The notes under the pieces: generated by a model
Database searches by the model: none
Seen by the model: only the letters and a program-made list of their open reading frames with translations
Told to the model about the DNA's origin: nothing
Assembly: GCF_004565465.1 (NCBI RefSeq)
Contig: NZ_SRHY01000013.1
Span: 1 to 64,000 of the forward strand
DNA length: 64,000 bases
Direction of reading: 5' to 3'
From: Lentibacillus salicampi
Lineage (GTDB): Bacteria > Bacillota > Bacilli > Bacillales > Amphibacillaceae
Translations under genes and position numbers: made by a program
In this document: piece after piece, positions 1-9,795 of the stretch
Layout: the number at the start of each line of letters is the position of its first letter
Position numbering within the stretch: position 1 is the first letter of the stretch

Positions 1-259
1 TTTAATTGTCTTCCAGTAATTACCATTTATTTACTGGTCTAGTTTCCTATTGCCTTTTTTAAGCAAATCGCACCTTGATAACTAAATATTTATTTATTTT
101 TCACTTGACATCTTACCGCAGGTCTTTCTATGGAAAGTATAGACGAAAAAATATGAGATGGCAATCATTTTCTGATTTGTTTGTTAACGGATCGTTTGCT
201 ATACTCATACTAGATAAACGCCTCTGTAAGTCCTCACATATCACAAAGGATGTGCTGAA

Positions 260-1185
260 ATGCCACTGAACACACTTGTTAAGGAACAATCCCCGAGTTA
301 CTTCAAACAAAAACCCATTATGGAAGACACTCAAAGTTATCAGAAGAAAGCTGGAAAACCCGGCAATATCTTAAAGCGAATACCGCTCGAGCGATTAATG
401 GATTTGAAAGTAGATTATGCTTTCAAGCAGCTGTTCGGCAATGAAAAAAATAAGGAGATCACTGTCGTGTTTTTGAATGCCCTTCTGCAAAAGACCGGCC
501 GGGATCAAATTAAGGATATTTCATTTACAAACACGGAGTCAGGTGGTGAACGTAAAGAAGATAAACAGTCGAGGCTGGATTTGCTGGTCATGACGAATGC
601 CGGGGAACAGATTAATGTGGAAATGCAATTCACCAATGAGTACGATATGATTAAACGCTCAATCTACTATTGGGCGGGGATATATCGCGGCCCGTTTAAA
701 CAGAAAATGACGTACAGCGAATTAAGACCAGTCATTGCCATTAACATTCTTAACTTTAATTTATTCACGCATATCGAGCGTTTCCATACAACGTATCATT
801 TATATGAAGATGAGGAACGATTGATGCTGATGGATACGATGGAATTTCACTTTGTCGAAATGTCCCAACTAATCAAAGACTGGAAAGATGACAAATTGGC
901 TCCATGGAATGGTGTGCTCGCTAGGTGGTTGATGTTGCTTGGAATGGTGGACCACAGGAATGATGAAGTTTATGATGATATTTACCGGGAACTGGAGGCG
1001 GTGGCTATGAAAGATGAATCACTCGAAGCGCATTCGAATACTGGGAAGAATTGAGTATGACGGAGGACCAATATCTGGCTTATGAAGGCTGTCTGAAACG
1101 GATAAAGGATGAGGAAGCTGCAGAACGTGAGAGGGAACTTCGCATAATGGCGTATGATGATTCAGCAGAAACTTATTGGAAATGA
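260..1185 (+). pseudogene. Rpn family recombination-promoting nuclease/putative transposase, frameshifted
   Basis: The reading frame from the ATG at 260 encodes the PD-(D/E)XK nuclease-type domain of the Rpn family: LMDLKVDYAFKQLFG near residue 44, then RLDLLV and INVEMQF strands around residues 104-123 that carry the expected acidic catalytic positions. The open frame stops at 1054. Another frame resumes at about 1030 with AFEYWEELSMTEDQYLAYEG and runs to a TGA at 1183-1185; this is the usual continuation of the family. One indel near 1025-1033 therefore splits the gene, unless it is a sequencing error. RBS AAAGGA lies at 245-250. Rpn proteins are DNA endonucleases that promote RecA-independent recombination; that role is family knowledge. 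No terminal repeats of a mobile element were seen around it. Confidence 0.8.
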
Positions 1186-1205
1186 AACCTTAAAAGGGGG
1201 CTCAC

Positions 1206-1592
1206 ATGAAGGCGTTAAAGGTTTTTACCGTATCGATCATGGCTGTGCTCTTTCTAACCGATTGTAGTGAGGATAGTAGAAATCCACTCACAAATACATA
1301 CGGAAATCCCGCCCCACGTGACTTTTTGGACAGTGATAATGCGGACATTTTCTATTTTGACGGACTCGTTTATTCCAATGCTGAAGATGTTAAATGGGTT
1401 CAGGAACTTGAATATGAGCTTGGTGAACCATTTGGTGAAATAACCAGACAAACCGATAAAGCCGTGCTGTTTAAAGATGGGACGGCTAATAAACTGCCTG
1501 AAGGTACTGAGGTATATAAAACGGAGACGCCAGCATACATTGCGATTGTCGACGGAAAAGAAATTCCTTATATCAAAATGATTGAAGGCTAA
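1206..1592 (+). CDS. small predicted lipoprotein of unknown function
   Basis: A 128-residue protein with a short basic N-terminus, a hydrophobic stretch and a lipobox-like LFLTDC ending at Cys20, so it is probably lipid-anchored outside the membrane. The rest is acidic and soluble, with a repeated Tyr/Glu-rich character and a C-terminal segment (AYIAIVDGKEIPYIK) that resembles a beta-rich module. The AAAGGGGG RBS at 1193-1200 supports the ATG at 1206. No family is recognised. It follows the broken Rpn gene by 20 nt and precedes the DUF4256 gene on the same strand. Confidence 0.7.
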   Translation: MKALKVFTVSIMAVLFLTDCSEDSRNPLTNTYGNPAPRDFLDSDNADIFYFDGLVYSNAEDVKWVQELEYELGEPFGEITRQTDKAVLFKDGTANKLPEGTEVYKTETPAYIAIVDGKEIPYIKMIEG

Positions 1593-1654
1593 GTGGAATT
1601 GTAAAAACGAAGAAACGTGCTTCAGGAGTCAAAATCAGTAAGGAGAGAACTCAC

Positions 1655-2236
1655 ATGACAAAGGGAAAGAAAGCCGGCAATCATAAGGAATTGTCACCGG
1701 AACAGCGTGAAGAATTATTCAGCGTATTGAAACCCCGATTTGAGACAAACATGAACCGCCATAAAGATCTTGAATGGGCTGAAGTCCAGGCAAAACTGGA
1801 AACCAATTCTGAAAAATTGTGGTCGCTCAACGAAATGGAAACAACCGGAGGTGAACCGGATGTTGTTGGTCAGGGTAAAAACACGGGCGAATTGATTTTT
1901 TATGATTGTTCAGCGGAAAGTCCTAAAGGCCGCAGAAGTGTTTGTTACGACCGTAAAGGGCTGGAGTCCAGAAAAAAATATAAGCCGGAAAATAACGCCG
2001 TTGATATGGCAGCTGCCATGGGCATTGAAATTTTAACGGAAGAACAATACAGGAAGTTTCAGGAACTAGGAAAATTCGATATGAAAACGTCGAGCTGGGT
2101 CCAGACGCCCCCGGATATCCGAGAACGTGGTGGTGCCCTTTTTTGTGATTACCGCTACGGACACGTCTTTGTGTATCATAACGGTGCATCCTCTTACTAC
2201 GGCGCACGGGGGTTCCGCGGCTTGCTAAGGATCTGA
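1655..2236 (+). CDS. DUF4256 domain-containing protein
   Basis: This 193-residue cytoplasmic protein matches the DUF4256 family along its whole length. The family-typical segments are ELSPEQREELFSVLKPRFE near residue 12, METTGGEPDVVG near residue 61, the central FYDCSAESPKGRRSVCYDR, and a C-terminal FCDYRYGHVFVYHNGASSYY. The function is unknown. AAGGAGAG upstream fixes the ATG at 1655. There is no signal peptide or membrane segment. A hairpin with a T-run follows at 2249-2274, so it probably ends a short transcription unit with the lipoprotein gene. Confidence 0.85.
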   Translation: MTKGKKAGNHKELSPEQREELFSVLKPRFETNMNRHKDLEWAEVQAKLETNSEKLWSLNEMETTGGEPDVVGQGKNTGELIFYDCSAESPKGRRSVCYDRKGLESRKKYKPENNAVDMAAAMGIEILTEEQYRKFQELGKFDMKTSSWVQTPPDIRERGGALFCDYRYGHVFVYHNGASSYYGARGFRGLLRI

Positions 2237-2248
2237 ATACTGCTATAG

Positions 2249-2274
2249 CACCACGCTGGTCGTCGTGTTTTTTT
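2249..2274 (+). terminator. intrinsic terminator after the DUF4256 gene
   Basis: CACCACG pairs with CGTCGTG (one C/C mismatch) around a 5-nt loop and is followed by seven T residues. About 290 nt without any recognisable gene follow, up to the SDR gene. Confidence 0.65.
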
Positions 2275-2566
2275 GAGGGGCTGTTCTTAAACTCTTAGCC
2301 CACCGATGATATGAATATAAGTCCAATTCCATTGATTGAGACTTAAGTGTGAGCGGAGCCTGGACTAAAGAAATGGGTCATGCAGAAAAAACTTTTCCGT
2401 TTGGTTTCTGAAACATGCTTATTTATCCTTCCTCCCAAAATAGGCTTTCTCATATCTATAATCGAAACGAAAGTCGAAAAGGGGGCATGAAAATAAAAAA
2501 TTTTGCCTCTTCGTCTGTCAGCACGTACAATGATGATAATGACTATAATTGAAAGGAAGATTCAGA

Positions 2567-3289
2567 ATGGGGCAGGATATTCAAGGAAAAGTCGCCTATA
2601 TAACAGGCGCTGGAAGTGGTATCGGCCGGGCAACAGCGCTGGAATTGGCGCGCGAAGGGGTTCATGTCGGATTGATTGCGCGGACGGAAAGCAAATTGAA
2701 GGCAGTGGCGGAAGAAGCTGAAGCACAAGGGGTAAAGGCGGTCTATGTTCCCTGTGATATTTCGGAAATGGAAGAGGTTCATCTGGCGGTTGATAAGCTT
2801 GAGCAGGATCTGGGACCGGCGGATATTCTTCTCAACAACGCCGGCATCGGTCTGAATGGCAAGTTTTTGGAACTGGAACCGGATGACTGGAAGCATACAT
2901 TGGAGGTAAATGTTTTCGGTACGTATCATGTGACTCGCGCAGTTTTGCCGCAGATGATTGAGAAAAATCAGGGTGACATTATCATGATCTCTTCCAGCAA
3001 TGGGCTGAAAGGAACGGCCGGCTCGACGTCGTACAGTGCATCCAAATTCGCTGTGCAGGGGATGGCGGAGGCGCTCATGCAGGAAGTGCGCCCGCACAAT
3101 ATCCGGATCTCCACGCTGAATCCGAGCATGGTCGGGACAAACATGATATTCGGTGATAATCCTAATCAAAACGATAAAGAGAAGTTCATGCAGCCGGAAG
3201 ATCTGGCTGAATATATGGTGTCCCAGCTGAAATTGCATCCACGTATCTTCATCAAACAATCACTGCAATGGGCGACGAATCCGTTTTAA
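2567..3289 (+). CDS. SDR family NAD(P)-dependent oxidoreductase (3-ketoacyl-ACP reductase-like)
   Basis: A 240-residue classical short-chain dehydrogenase. The Rossmann glycine motif TGAGSGIG lies at residues 13-20, the NNAG motif near 89, the catalytic serine in MISSSNG near 142 and the YSASK motif (Tyr and Lys) near 154-158. The N-terminus and NAA/G pattern are those of FabG-like or YdfG/YvaG-like reductases; the substrate cannot be read from the sequence. A TTG at 2549 is in frame, but the GAAAGGAAG RBS at 2551-2559 overlaps it and points to the ATG at 2567. It stands alone, with about 250 nt of featureless DNA on its 3' side. Confidence 0.9.
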   Translation: MGQDIQGKVAYITGAGSGIGRATALELAREGVHVGLIARTESKLKAVAEEAEAQGVKAVYVPCDISEMEEVHLAVDKLEQDLGPADILLNNAGIGLNGKFLELEPDDWKHTLEVNVFGTYHVTRAVLPQMIEKNQGDIIMISSSNGLKGTAGSTSYSASKFAVQGMAEALMQEVRPHNIRISTLNPSMVGTNMIFGDNPNQNDKEKFMQPEDLAEYMVSQLKLHPRIFIKQSLQWATNPF

Positions 3290-3539
3290 CGAAATTTATT
3301 TTCAGGTGTTCCTGGCAAACTGGGGTACGCCCCCGTATTGTAAGTCAGATGCCATTCCGTGGGTGCATAAATGGACCAAAACATGAAACTATCGTGTCCA
3401 TTTCAATGGTTAAGCTGAACAGCGTCGTGCTCATTGCAACCGTTTGGCATGACATTCGGTGTGATGGTAATGCATCCACTGTGCCAACCAATATGCCGCA
3501 TGGTTGGATAAGATAAAAAAGAACTCTTTATTGCACATA

Positions 3540-4760
3540 TTATTTAGTCAGTTTAAAGAAAGCCACACAGCCAATCAGGGAAGTACTGAATAGTATCATA
3601 CCCATCGGTACGGCGGATGCTTCATTAATGCCGGCGAGCGGCGAGAATAGTGCCCCAAGTAACAATGGTAGCATACCAAGGACAGCACTGGCACTCCCGG
3701 CACGGTGCCCCTGTTTTTCCATCCCAAGAGTAAAGGTACTTGTGATGGTCATTCCCATGGTGGTCATATAAATAAATATGAGAATTACAATAATGGCGAG
3801 CGGGCCCTCAATAATGGTCATGATCAGCAGTATTGACGTTGCACTTACGGCAATGATAACTGCTGCCTTCAGTAAATTTTTTTCATGAATGATGCCGCCG
3901 AAACGTCCAATGATGAAACTGCCCGTAATAATGGCCAGTCCATTCATACCAAATAATACACTAAAAACCTGAGGTGAGACCCCGTAGATTTCCTGGTAAA
4001 TAAATGGCGTACCTGATACATAAGCAAAACTTCCGCCGTGTACAAATCCGACAATGACTGCATAGCCAATAAACGAACGATCCCTCAGCAAACTTCCCAT
4101 TGTCCGGACGGAGTGCCCGGCAGAACTCGGCATTCGTTTCTCAGATGGCAATGTTTCCTTCAGTTTCGTAGCGACCGTTAACACAATCAGGATTCCCAAT
4201 ATACCTAAGAAAATAAAAATGGTGTGCCAGCTTGCAAACGGCAATAGCAGGATGGTGCCGCCTGCCATGGGAGCGATCATGGGCGCCACCGCATTAATAA
4301 CCATTAAAAGGGAGAAGAACTTCGTAAGCTCCCGGCCGCTGAACACATCACGGACGATGGCACGAGAAAGAACAACGCCAGCTGAAGCGGTGAATCCCTG
4401 CAAAAACCGCGCTGCAATCAAGACAATGATGTTTGGTGCCATCGCACAAAAAAGTGATGCGACGACAAACAGCGAAATCGATAGTAATAAAGGCCTTTTC
4501 CTTCCACGAGCATCACTGATAGGCCCAATGACTACCTGACCGATGGCAAGACCGAGCAGACAAGCTGTTAGACTAACTTGTACAAGGGAGGGGCTCGTCT
4601 CTAAACTATCGGCAATTCCGGGAAAACTCGGCAAATACATGTCAATGTTAAGCGGCCCCATAATGGCAAGTAAACCCAGAAGTAAAGCAAGTCCGAAGCG
4701 TACCTTTCCTGTTGGATTATGATGTATGGATGCTTGTTCTTGTTGGTAAATAAGACACAC
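3540..4760 (-). CDS. Bcr/CflA family multidrug efflux MFS transporter
   Basis: A 12-helix major facilitator of about 400 residues. The first helix LLAIMGPLNIDMYLPSFPGIA is the Bcr/CflA hallmark, followed by the loop-2 motif ISDARGRKRPLLLS and RFLQGFTASAGVVLSRAIVRD of the helix 4 region. Members export drugs such as bicyclomycin, or metabolites; the substrate here is unknown. The start is uncertain. The only canonical in-frame start near the end of the frame is a GTG that directly abuts the AGGAG sequence, while an ATT eight bases downstream has better spacing. The 5' boundary could therefore shift by a few codons. Confidence 0.88.
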   Translation of the reverse strand: MCLIYQQEQASIHHNPTGKVRFGLALLLGLLAIMGPLNIDMYLPSFPGIADSLETSPSLVQVSLTACLLGLAIGQVVIGPISDARGRKRPLLLSISLFVVASLFCAMAPNIIVLIAARFLQGFTASAGVVLSRAIVRDVFSGRELTKFFSLLMVINAVAPMIAPMAGGTILLLPFASWHTIFIFLGILGILIVLTVATKLKETLPSEKRMPSSAGHSVRTMGSLLRDRSFIGYAVIVGFVHGGSFAYVSGTPFIYQEIYGVSPQVFSVLFGMNGLAIITGSFIIGRFGGIIHEKNLLKAAVIIAVSATSILLIMTIIEGPLAIIVILIFIYMTTMGMTITSTFTLGMEKQGHRAGSASAVLGMLPLLLGALFSPLAGINEASAVPMGMILFSTSLIGCVAFFKLTK

Positions 4761-5004
4761 TCCTAACTTGTTTTATCCTATCCTGCATGGCCTGGCAGCG
4801 TATGCATGACCTCTATTCTGTAGACCTGCTCCTTCACTGATTTAAGTATCACTCTATTATAACGGGCATGAAGTGTATTGTGAAGCAACGTGAAGGGGTT
4901 TACGGTTTCAAGTACAGTCTGGTGGAAGAGAATATTTGGGCGGCTGGTCATAACTTTGGTTAAGTTGGGCGTAGCAAATATATTTTTGATTCATCGCAAC
5001 GCCT

Positions 5005-5799
5005 TCAATTGAATTTTCTTCCCTCCATCCCTTGCCGTCCACTCTTATCAACATACCCCGCCTTCACATGTTTCAGCATTGCAACAATTAAAAAACTGAC
5101 GATCACCAAGAGCAGCCAGGAGCTGATTTTGCCGATATGGACGACTTCCCATTGCTGACCCTGGTTTGGATACTGCCATGCCCCAAAAAAGGTGGCGATA
5201 TTTTCAGCAACCCAAATGAAGAAGCCGATCAATATAAATGATAGGGATAGCGGCATGGCGTAACTCCGCTGATTGACTGTGAAGTGAACAATTGTTTTAA
5301 AGAAAACAACGAGAACAAGTCCGCCTGCCAGCCAACGAAAATCGTATATGAAGTGATGCGTATAAAAATTGAAATAGATGGCACCGCTGAGCAAAAAGAC
5401 AAGCCAGGATGATGGCCAGTTCGTAAGTCGCAGATCAAGACGTCGCCACGCCTGGCACATATAGCTTGCGACACTGGCGTACATAAAGCCGCTGTACAAG
5501 GGAACGCCAAACACCTTTGTGACTGCTTCTTCGGGATAAGCCCACGACCCCATATGGACCTTATAAAGTTCCAGTGCCAGCCCGATCAGATGGAACACGA
5601 AAATAACTTTAACTTCGTCCATTGTCTCAATATTAAATATGACCAGCAGAATCTGTGCAGCCAGGCAAATGATTAAAATGAAGTCATACCGGGCCAATGG
5701 TAATTCAATCATTTGCGATATGGCAAGGGTCAGAAAAATAATAGCAGGAAACAGGCAGGACATGGCTTGCTGGTAACCGAAATGGATTAATTGTTTCAT
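5005..5799 (-). CDS. DUF817 family integral membrane protein (YoaT-like)
   Basis: A 264-residue protein with about eight hydrophobic helices. Family-typical charged or polar positions include YKVHMGSWAYPE near residue 80, the PLYSGFMYASVASYMCQAWRR segment near 100, HHFIYDFRWL and the C-terminal GAWQYPNQGQQWEVVHIGKISSW. These match DUF817, which includes B. subtilis YoaT. The activity is unknown, and an enzyme embedded in the membrane is possible given the conserved His, Tyr and Glu positions. The ATG at 5799 is preceded by a GGGTG-type RBS. It is monocistronic and separated from the LysR gene by 137 nt. Confidence 0.85.
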   Translation of the reverse strand: MKQLIHFGYQQAMSCLFPAIIFLTLAISQMIELPLARYDFILIICLAAQILLVIFNIETMDEVKVIFVFHLIGLALELYKVHMGSWAYPEEAVTKVFGVPLYSGFMYASVASYMCQAWRRLDLRLTNWPSSWLVFLLSGAIYFNFYTHHFIYDFRWLAGGLVLVVFFKTIVHFTVNQRSYAMPLSLSFILIGFFIWVAENIATFFGAWQYPNQGQQWEVVHIGKISSWLLLVIVSFLIVAMLKHVKAGYVDKSGRQGMEGRKFN

Positions 5800-5936
5800 T
5801 GGAACACCCGTTTTGTTTAAAATATGACATCTGTTCTTTTTAGTTTAATAGATTTTGGTTAAATGTAAATGGAAAAAGGAGGACGCTTCGGTGTGCCAAA
5901 AGCAATGAGATTTTACAATGTGAAACTGTGATAGCA

Positions 5937-6818
5937 TCATGCAAAGAATCCTTTGACCAATTCAATGAACCGCATCACAATCGGTGGCAGATAGCGGTTT
6001 TTGTCGTAAGCAAGGTAGACGATGCGCGAGATGCTGACGTCATCAATCGTTTTGACAGCACAATTTGTCTGCTTGGAATAGCGGACATAGTTTTCCGGAA
6101 CGACGGTAATGCCAAGTCCATCCTCCACGAGACTGCAGCCAGTTTCGAACCGTTCGATTTCAAATTGGATGTTCGATTTGACGCCTGATTTACTGAAGGC
6201 GTTCAGAATGTCCTGCCGTGTCTGGAATCCCTCTTTACAGACGATAAAATTTTCCCCTCCCAGATCATGAATAGTCAATGAATCTTTCCGGCTCAAATGG
6301 TGTTCAGGAGGAATGAGTGCGACGAGATTTTCTTCATAAATCGGTATGGTGTCGATGTCTTTCTGGTGAATGTACTGATTGGTAATGGCGAGATGAATAT
6401 CAAAGTTGGTTAAGGCCTTTTCCACGTCGCCCAGGCTTAAGGTTTCGAGCAGGCTGACGCGCACATCCGGATATTCCTGCTTGAATCGCGTTAAAATGTC
6501 GGATATGAAAAACATGGATGATTCAATCAGGCCGATTGCCAGTTCAAGCGGTCCCTGGTGTTTAAGACGATCCATTTCAAAGGAGACGTGCTCATAATGA
6601 TGAAGCAGTTTTTGGGCCTCCCGATAAAGAAACCTGCCCTCTGTCGTTATCCGTATTTCGCGTGCTGACCGGTCGATCAGAGTCAGGCCAATTTCCTGTT
6701 CGAGCTTTTTAATGGTGGCGCTTAGTGATGGCTGGGAAATGTGCAGCATCCTGGCCGCCCTCGTATATGTCTGTTCATCAGCGAGCGTTGTGAAGTATTT
6801 TAATTGGCGTATATCCAC
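5937..6818 (-). CDS. LysR family transcriptional regulator, probable regulator of the hut genes
   Basis: A LysR-type regulator of 293 residues. The N-terminal winged HTH reads MDIRQLKYFTTLADEQTYTR with SQPSLSATIKKLEQEIG as the recognition region, followed by a two-lobed effector-binding domain. The GTG at 6818 gives the standard LysR N-terminus and lies at good distance from AAGGGGG; a GTG at 6830 overlaps the RBS and is less likely. It is divergent from hutG across about 140 AT-rich nt that contain a T-N11-A dyad, so control of histidine utilisation in response to urocanate or a related compound is a reasonable inference. B. subtilis uses the antiterminator HutP instead. Confidence 0.88.
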   Translation of the reverse strand: MDIRQLKYFTTLADEQTYTRAARMLHISQPSLSATIKKLEQEIGLTLIDRSAREIRITTEGRFLYREAQKLLHHYEHVSFEMDRLKHQGPLELAIGLIESSMFFISDILTRFKQEYPDVRVSLLETLSLGDVEKALTNFDIHLAITNQYIHQKDIDTIPIYEENLVALIPPEHHLSRKDSLTIHDLGGENFIVCKEGFQTRQDILNAFSKSGVKSNIQFEIERFETGCSLVEDGLGITVVPENYVRYSKQTNCAVKTIDDVSISRIVYLAYDKNRYLPPIVMRFIELVKGFFA

Positions 6819-6836
6819 GGTTATGTCCACCCCCTT

Positions 6837-6851
6837 ATAGACAAAAACTAT
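6837..6851. promoter_or_regulatory. LysR-type operator candidate in the divergent lysR-hutG region
   Basis: ATAG and CTAT are separated by 7 nt, forming a 15-bp dyad that fits the T-N11-A LysR consensus. It lies just upstream of the regulator's start and about 110 nt from the hutG start. The rest of the spacer is strongly AT-rich. Confidence 0.45.
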
Positions 6852-6961
6852 CGAAATATAATAAAAGCGTATTAGTCATTATATCATGAATGAATTATAA
6901 TATTAATTAAAGTTGTTATTTTCTGAAACAGGCAGCACGAATTGGGGTGGTTAATATTTAT

Positions 6962-7897
6962 ATGGAAACAGGCGAGGAAGTTTGGTCTGGTAGGGTTGAC
7001 GATCATGACAATCCGGCGAGTTTTCGCTTTCATCAGGTCGTTCAGTTGATGAATTTGGAGGAATTAGCGGCGAATGAGGGCGACTTTGGTATTGTTGGGT
7101 TCGCGAGTGATGAAGGTGTCCGGCGGAATAAAGGACGTCAGGGTGCTGCACAGGCACCTGATGCAATCCGCGGGCAGTTGGCGAAATTACCGTACAATCT
7201 GGTCGGCCGGACGGTTGATGCAGGAAACGTATATTGCCAGGGTAACTTACTGGAAGAGGCACAGGCAGAATTGGGTCGCCACGTTGCGGGAATTTTGCAG
7301 GCGGGTGTGAAGCCGATCATTCTTGGCGGCGGACATGAGACCTTGTATGGGCATTATCTTGGTGCAAGGGAGCATATCGGGCCTGAGAAAACAATTGGCA
7401 TTGTGAACATTGACGCGCATTTTGATATGCGGGATGACCCGGAGCCATCGTCGGGTACGATGTTCAGACAGATTTTAGAGGAAGATGATCATGCCGGCTA
7501 TTTGTGCCTGGGGATTCAGGAGTTCAGCAACACGAAGGCGCTGTTTGAAAATGCCCGGCAATACGGTTGTATGTATATTTTGCAAAAAGATATTGAGCGT
7601 CGTGAACTCCGGAATACGCTGGAGACGATTGATGAATTTGCGGAGCGTTATGATTATCTGATCATGACCTTGTGCACGGATTCAATTGCAGCATCAGCGG
7701 CACCGGGGGTGAGTGCATCGTCGCCGCTGGGGCTTGATCCGAAAACGGTCCGCGGGCTTTTGACGTATGTTGCGGTGAAACGGAATTTGCTCAGTTTTGA
7801 TATGTCAGAGGTCAATCCGCTGGTGGATGAAAGTGACAGGACGGTCAGGCTGGCCGCTTATTTAGCGGCAGAAGTGATGCAACATTTTCATGGATAA
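6962..7897 (+). CDS. hutG: formimidoylglutamase (histidine degradation)
   Basis: An arginase/agmatinase superfamily member of 311 residues. Manganese-site motifs are [10 protein letters not shown] near residue 120 and NIDAHFDMR near 150. The third motif appears as [17 protein letters not shown], the variant usual in Bacillus HutG. It hydrolyses N-formimidoyl-L-glutamate to glutamate and formamide, the last step of the Hut pathway. The ATG at 6962 follows GGGGTGG at 6944-6950; a GTG at 6947 lies inside that RBS. It is the first gene of hutG-hutU-hutI. Context and sequence agree. Confidence 0.93.
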   Translation: METGEEVWSGRVDDHDNPASFRFHQVVQLMNLEELAANEGDFGIVGFASDEGVRRNKGRQGAAQAPDAIRGQLAKLPYNLVGRTVDAGNVYCQGNLLEEAQAELGRHVAGILQAGVKPIILGGGHETLYGHYLGAREHIGPEKTIGIVNIDAHFDMRDDPEPSSGTMFRQILEEDDHAGYLCLGIQEFSNTKALFENARQYGCMYILQKDIERRELRNTLETIDEFAERYDYLIMTLCTDSIAASAAPGVSASSPLGLDPKTVRGLLTYVAVKRNLLSFDMSEVNPLVDESDRTVRLAAYLAAEVMQHFHG

Positions 7898-7941
7898 ACT
7901 TTGTAAGCGGTTTAATGACTTTTGGAAGGGGAGATGAGAAC

Positions 7942-9618
7942 ATGACGGCGAAAACAAATAGGCCAGTAGAGCAATATCACGGGACGGAACTGCATACGAA
8001 AGGCTGGCTGCAAGAGGCAGCGCTCAGGATGCTAAACAACAATCTCAATCCGGACGTGGCGGAAAACCCGGATGAACTGGTCGTCTATGGCGGAATCGGG
8101 AAAGCTGCCCGGAACTGGGAAAGTTATGAGGCAATTGTCCGGGAACTGAAGCGGCTGGAAAATGACGAGACGCTGCTTGTGCAGTCAGGCAAGCCTGTGG
8201 CGGTATTCCGCACGCATAAAGACGCGCCCAAAGTACTCCTCGCTAATTCCAACCTGGTGCCGGCATGGGCAAACTGGGATCATTTCAACGAGCTTGATCG
8301 GAAAGGTTTGATGATGTATGGCCAGATGACCGCGGGCAGCTGGATTTATATCGGCAGTCAAGGCATCGTGCAGGGAACGTATGAGACGTTCGCCGAATGC
8401 GGGCGCCAGCATTTTGGCGGTAGTCTGCGGGGGACGATTACGCTGACAGCCGGGCTCGGCGGAATGGGCGGTGCACAGCCGCTTGCGGTCACGCTGAGTG
8501 ATGGTGTCTGCATTGCCGTGGAGGTTGATCAGCACCGGATTAACCGGCGTCTGGAAACGAATTACCTGGATACGCAGGCGGATGATCTGGTACATGCATT
8601 AAAGTTGGCACGTGACGCACGTGATGCGGGTCAGCCGCTGTCGATCGGGCTGCTCGGGAATGCCGCGGAGGTTTTGCCGGATATGATTGCTGCTGGATTT
8701 ATCCCGGATGTTTTGACCGATCAGACTTCCGCTCATGACCCGAAAAATGGCTACATTCCGGTTGATATGACGCTTGAGGAGTCAACGTACTTGCGCAGTC
8801 AGGATCCGACACAGTATACGAAGCTGTCACGTACAAGTATTGCACAGCAAGTGGAAGCGATGCTTGCGATGCAGCAGAAGGGTGCGGTCACGTTCGATTA
8901 TGGCAACAACATTCGTCAGGTTGCCAAAGACGAAGGCGTCGCAAATGCGTTTGATTTTCCTGGCTTTGTACCGGCGTATATCCGGCCGCAGTTTTGTGAG
9001 GGCAAAGGGCCGTTCCGCTGGGTGGCTTTATCCGGCGATCCGGAAGACATTTACAAGACAGATGAGGTCATTTTGCGGGAATTCAGCTACAATGAATCAC
9101 TTTGCAACTGGATCCGCATGGCTCGGGAGAAAATCAGTTTCCAGGGGCTGCCATCAAGGATTTGCTGGCTCGGTTACGGGGAGCGCGCGCGTTTCGGCAA
9201 AATCATCAATGACATGGTGGCGAGCGGTGAACTGAAAGCACCCATCGTCATCGGGCGCGATCATCTCGATTCCGGGTCGGTCGCATCGCCAAACCGTGAG
9301 ACGGAATCCATGAAAGATGGCAGTGATGCGGTCGCGGATTGGCCGCTCCTGAATGCGCTGATTAATAGTGTCGGTGGTGCCAGTTGGGTCAGTGTGCATC
9401 ATGGCGGAGGTGTCGGCATGGGGTACTCACTGCACGCCGGGATGGTGATTGTTGCGGACGGCACGAAGGATGCTGAAGCCAGGCTGGAACGGGTGCTGAC
9501 GACCGATCCCGGGATGGGCATCGCCAGGCACGTTGACGCAGGTTATGAACTGGCGGAACAGACGGCACGTGACAAGGGTGTTAAGATTCCGATGCTGGAT
9601 AAGAAAGATGAGCGGTGA
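7942..9618 (+). CDS. hutU: urocanate hydratase (urocanase)
   Basis: A 558-residue urocanase converting urocanate to imidazolonepropionate with a tightly bound NAD+. Recognisable are [16 protein letters not shown] near residue 45, the NAD-binding stretch [15 protein letters not shown] near 170, the conserved PRIC-like [13 protein letters not shown] with the active-site Cys near 404, and [15 protein letters not shown] near 490. The start at 7942 has AAGGGGAGATG upstream; an ORF start 27 nt earlier lacks an RBS. It begins 44 nt after hutG. The 177 nt between it and hutI hold a degenerate repeat. Confidence 0.96.
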   Translation: MTAKTNRPVEQYHGTELHTKGWLQEAALRMLNNNLNPDVAENPDELVVYGGIGKAARNWESYEAIVRELKRLENDETLLVQSGKPVAVFRTHKDAPKVLLANSNLVPAWANWDHFNELDRKGLMMYGQMTAGSWIYIGSQGIVQGTYETFAECGRQHFGGSLRGTITLTAGLGGMGGAQPLAVTLSDGVCIAVEVDQHRINRRLETNYLDTQADDLVHALKLARDARDAGQPLSIGLLGNAAEVLPDMIAAGFIPDVLTDQTSAHDPKNGYIPVDMTLEESTYLRSQDPTQYTKLSRTSIAQQVEAMLAMQQKGAVTFDYGNNIRQVAKDEGVANAFDFPGFVPAYIRPQFCEGKGPFRWVALSGDPEDIYKTDEVILREFSYNESLCNWIRMAREKISFQGLPSRICWLGYGERARFGKIINDMVASGELKAPIVIGRDHLDSGSVASPNRETESMKDGSDAVADWPLLNALINSVGGASWVSVHHGGGVGMGYSLHAGMVIVADGTKDAEARLERVLTTDPGMGIARHVDAGYELAEQTARDKGVKIPMLDKKDER

Positions 9619-9629
9619 GAAGTCTTTGT

Positions 9630-9712
9630 TGATATGAAATCTGCAGCGCAGCACTGAGGAGAACGCCAGACTTCATAAGAAAAACGCCAGATTTTAATAT
9701 GAAATTCATTAT
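9630..9712. repeat. degenerate intergenic repeat (about 21-nt units) between hutU and hutI
   Basis: AACGCCAGACTTCATAAGAA is followed by AAACGCCAGATTTTAATATG, with a weaker related unit before them (GAAATCTGCAG). The spacing is about 20-22 nt. It resembles a decayed member of the intergenic arrays seen elsewhere in the window. Confidence 0.4.
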
Positions 9713-9795
9713 AGGTAGGTCAAAAATGCTAAATAACAAGTGGCCGGACGATGAGCATGTGCGCAAGTGATTGAGTAAACAGGAGGAGGCATAAC

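Noticed and set aside
75..334. Overlapping short frames on both strands upstream of the Rpn gene
   Set aside because: No RBS, no recognisable protein, and AT-rich promoter-like DNA.
3268..3516. 82-codon frame after the SDR gene
   Set aside because: It starts inside the SDR coding region, has no RBS and no protein-like pattern. The reverse strand was also read and gave nothing recognisable.
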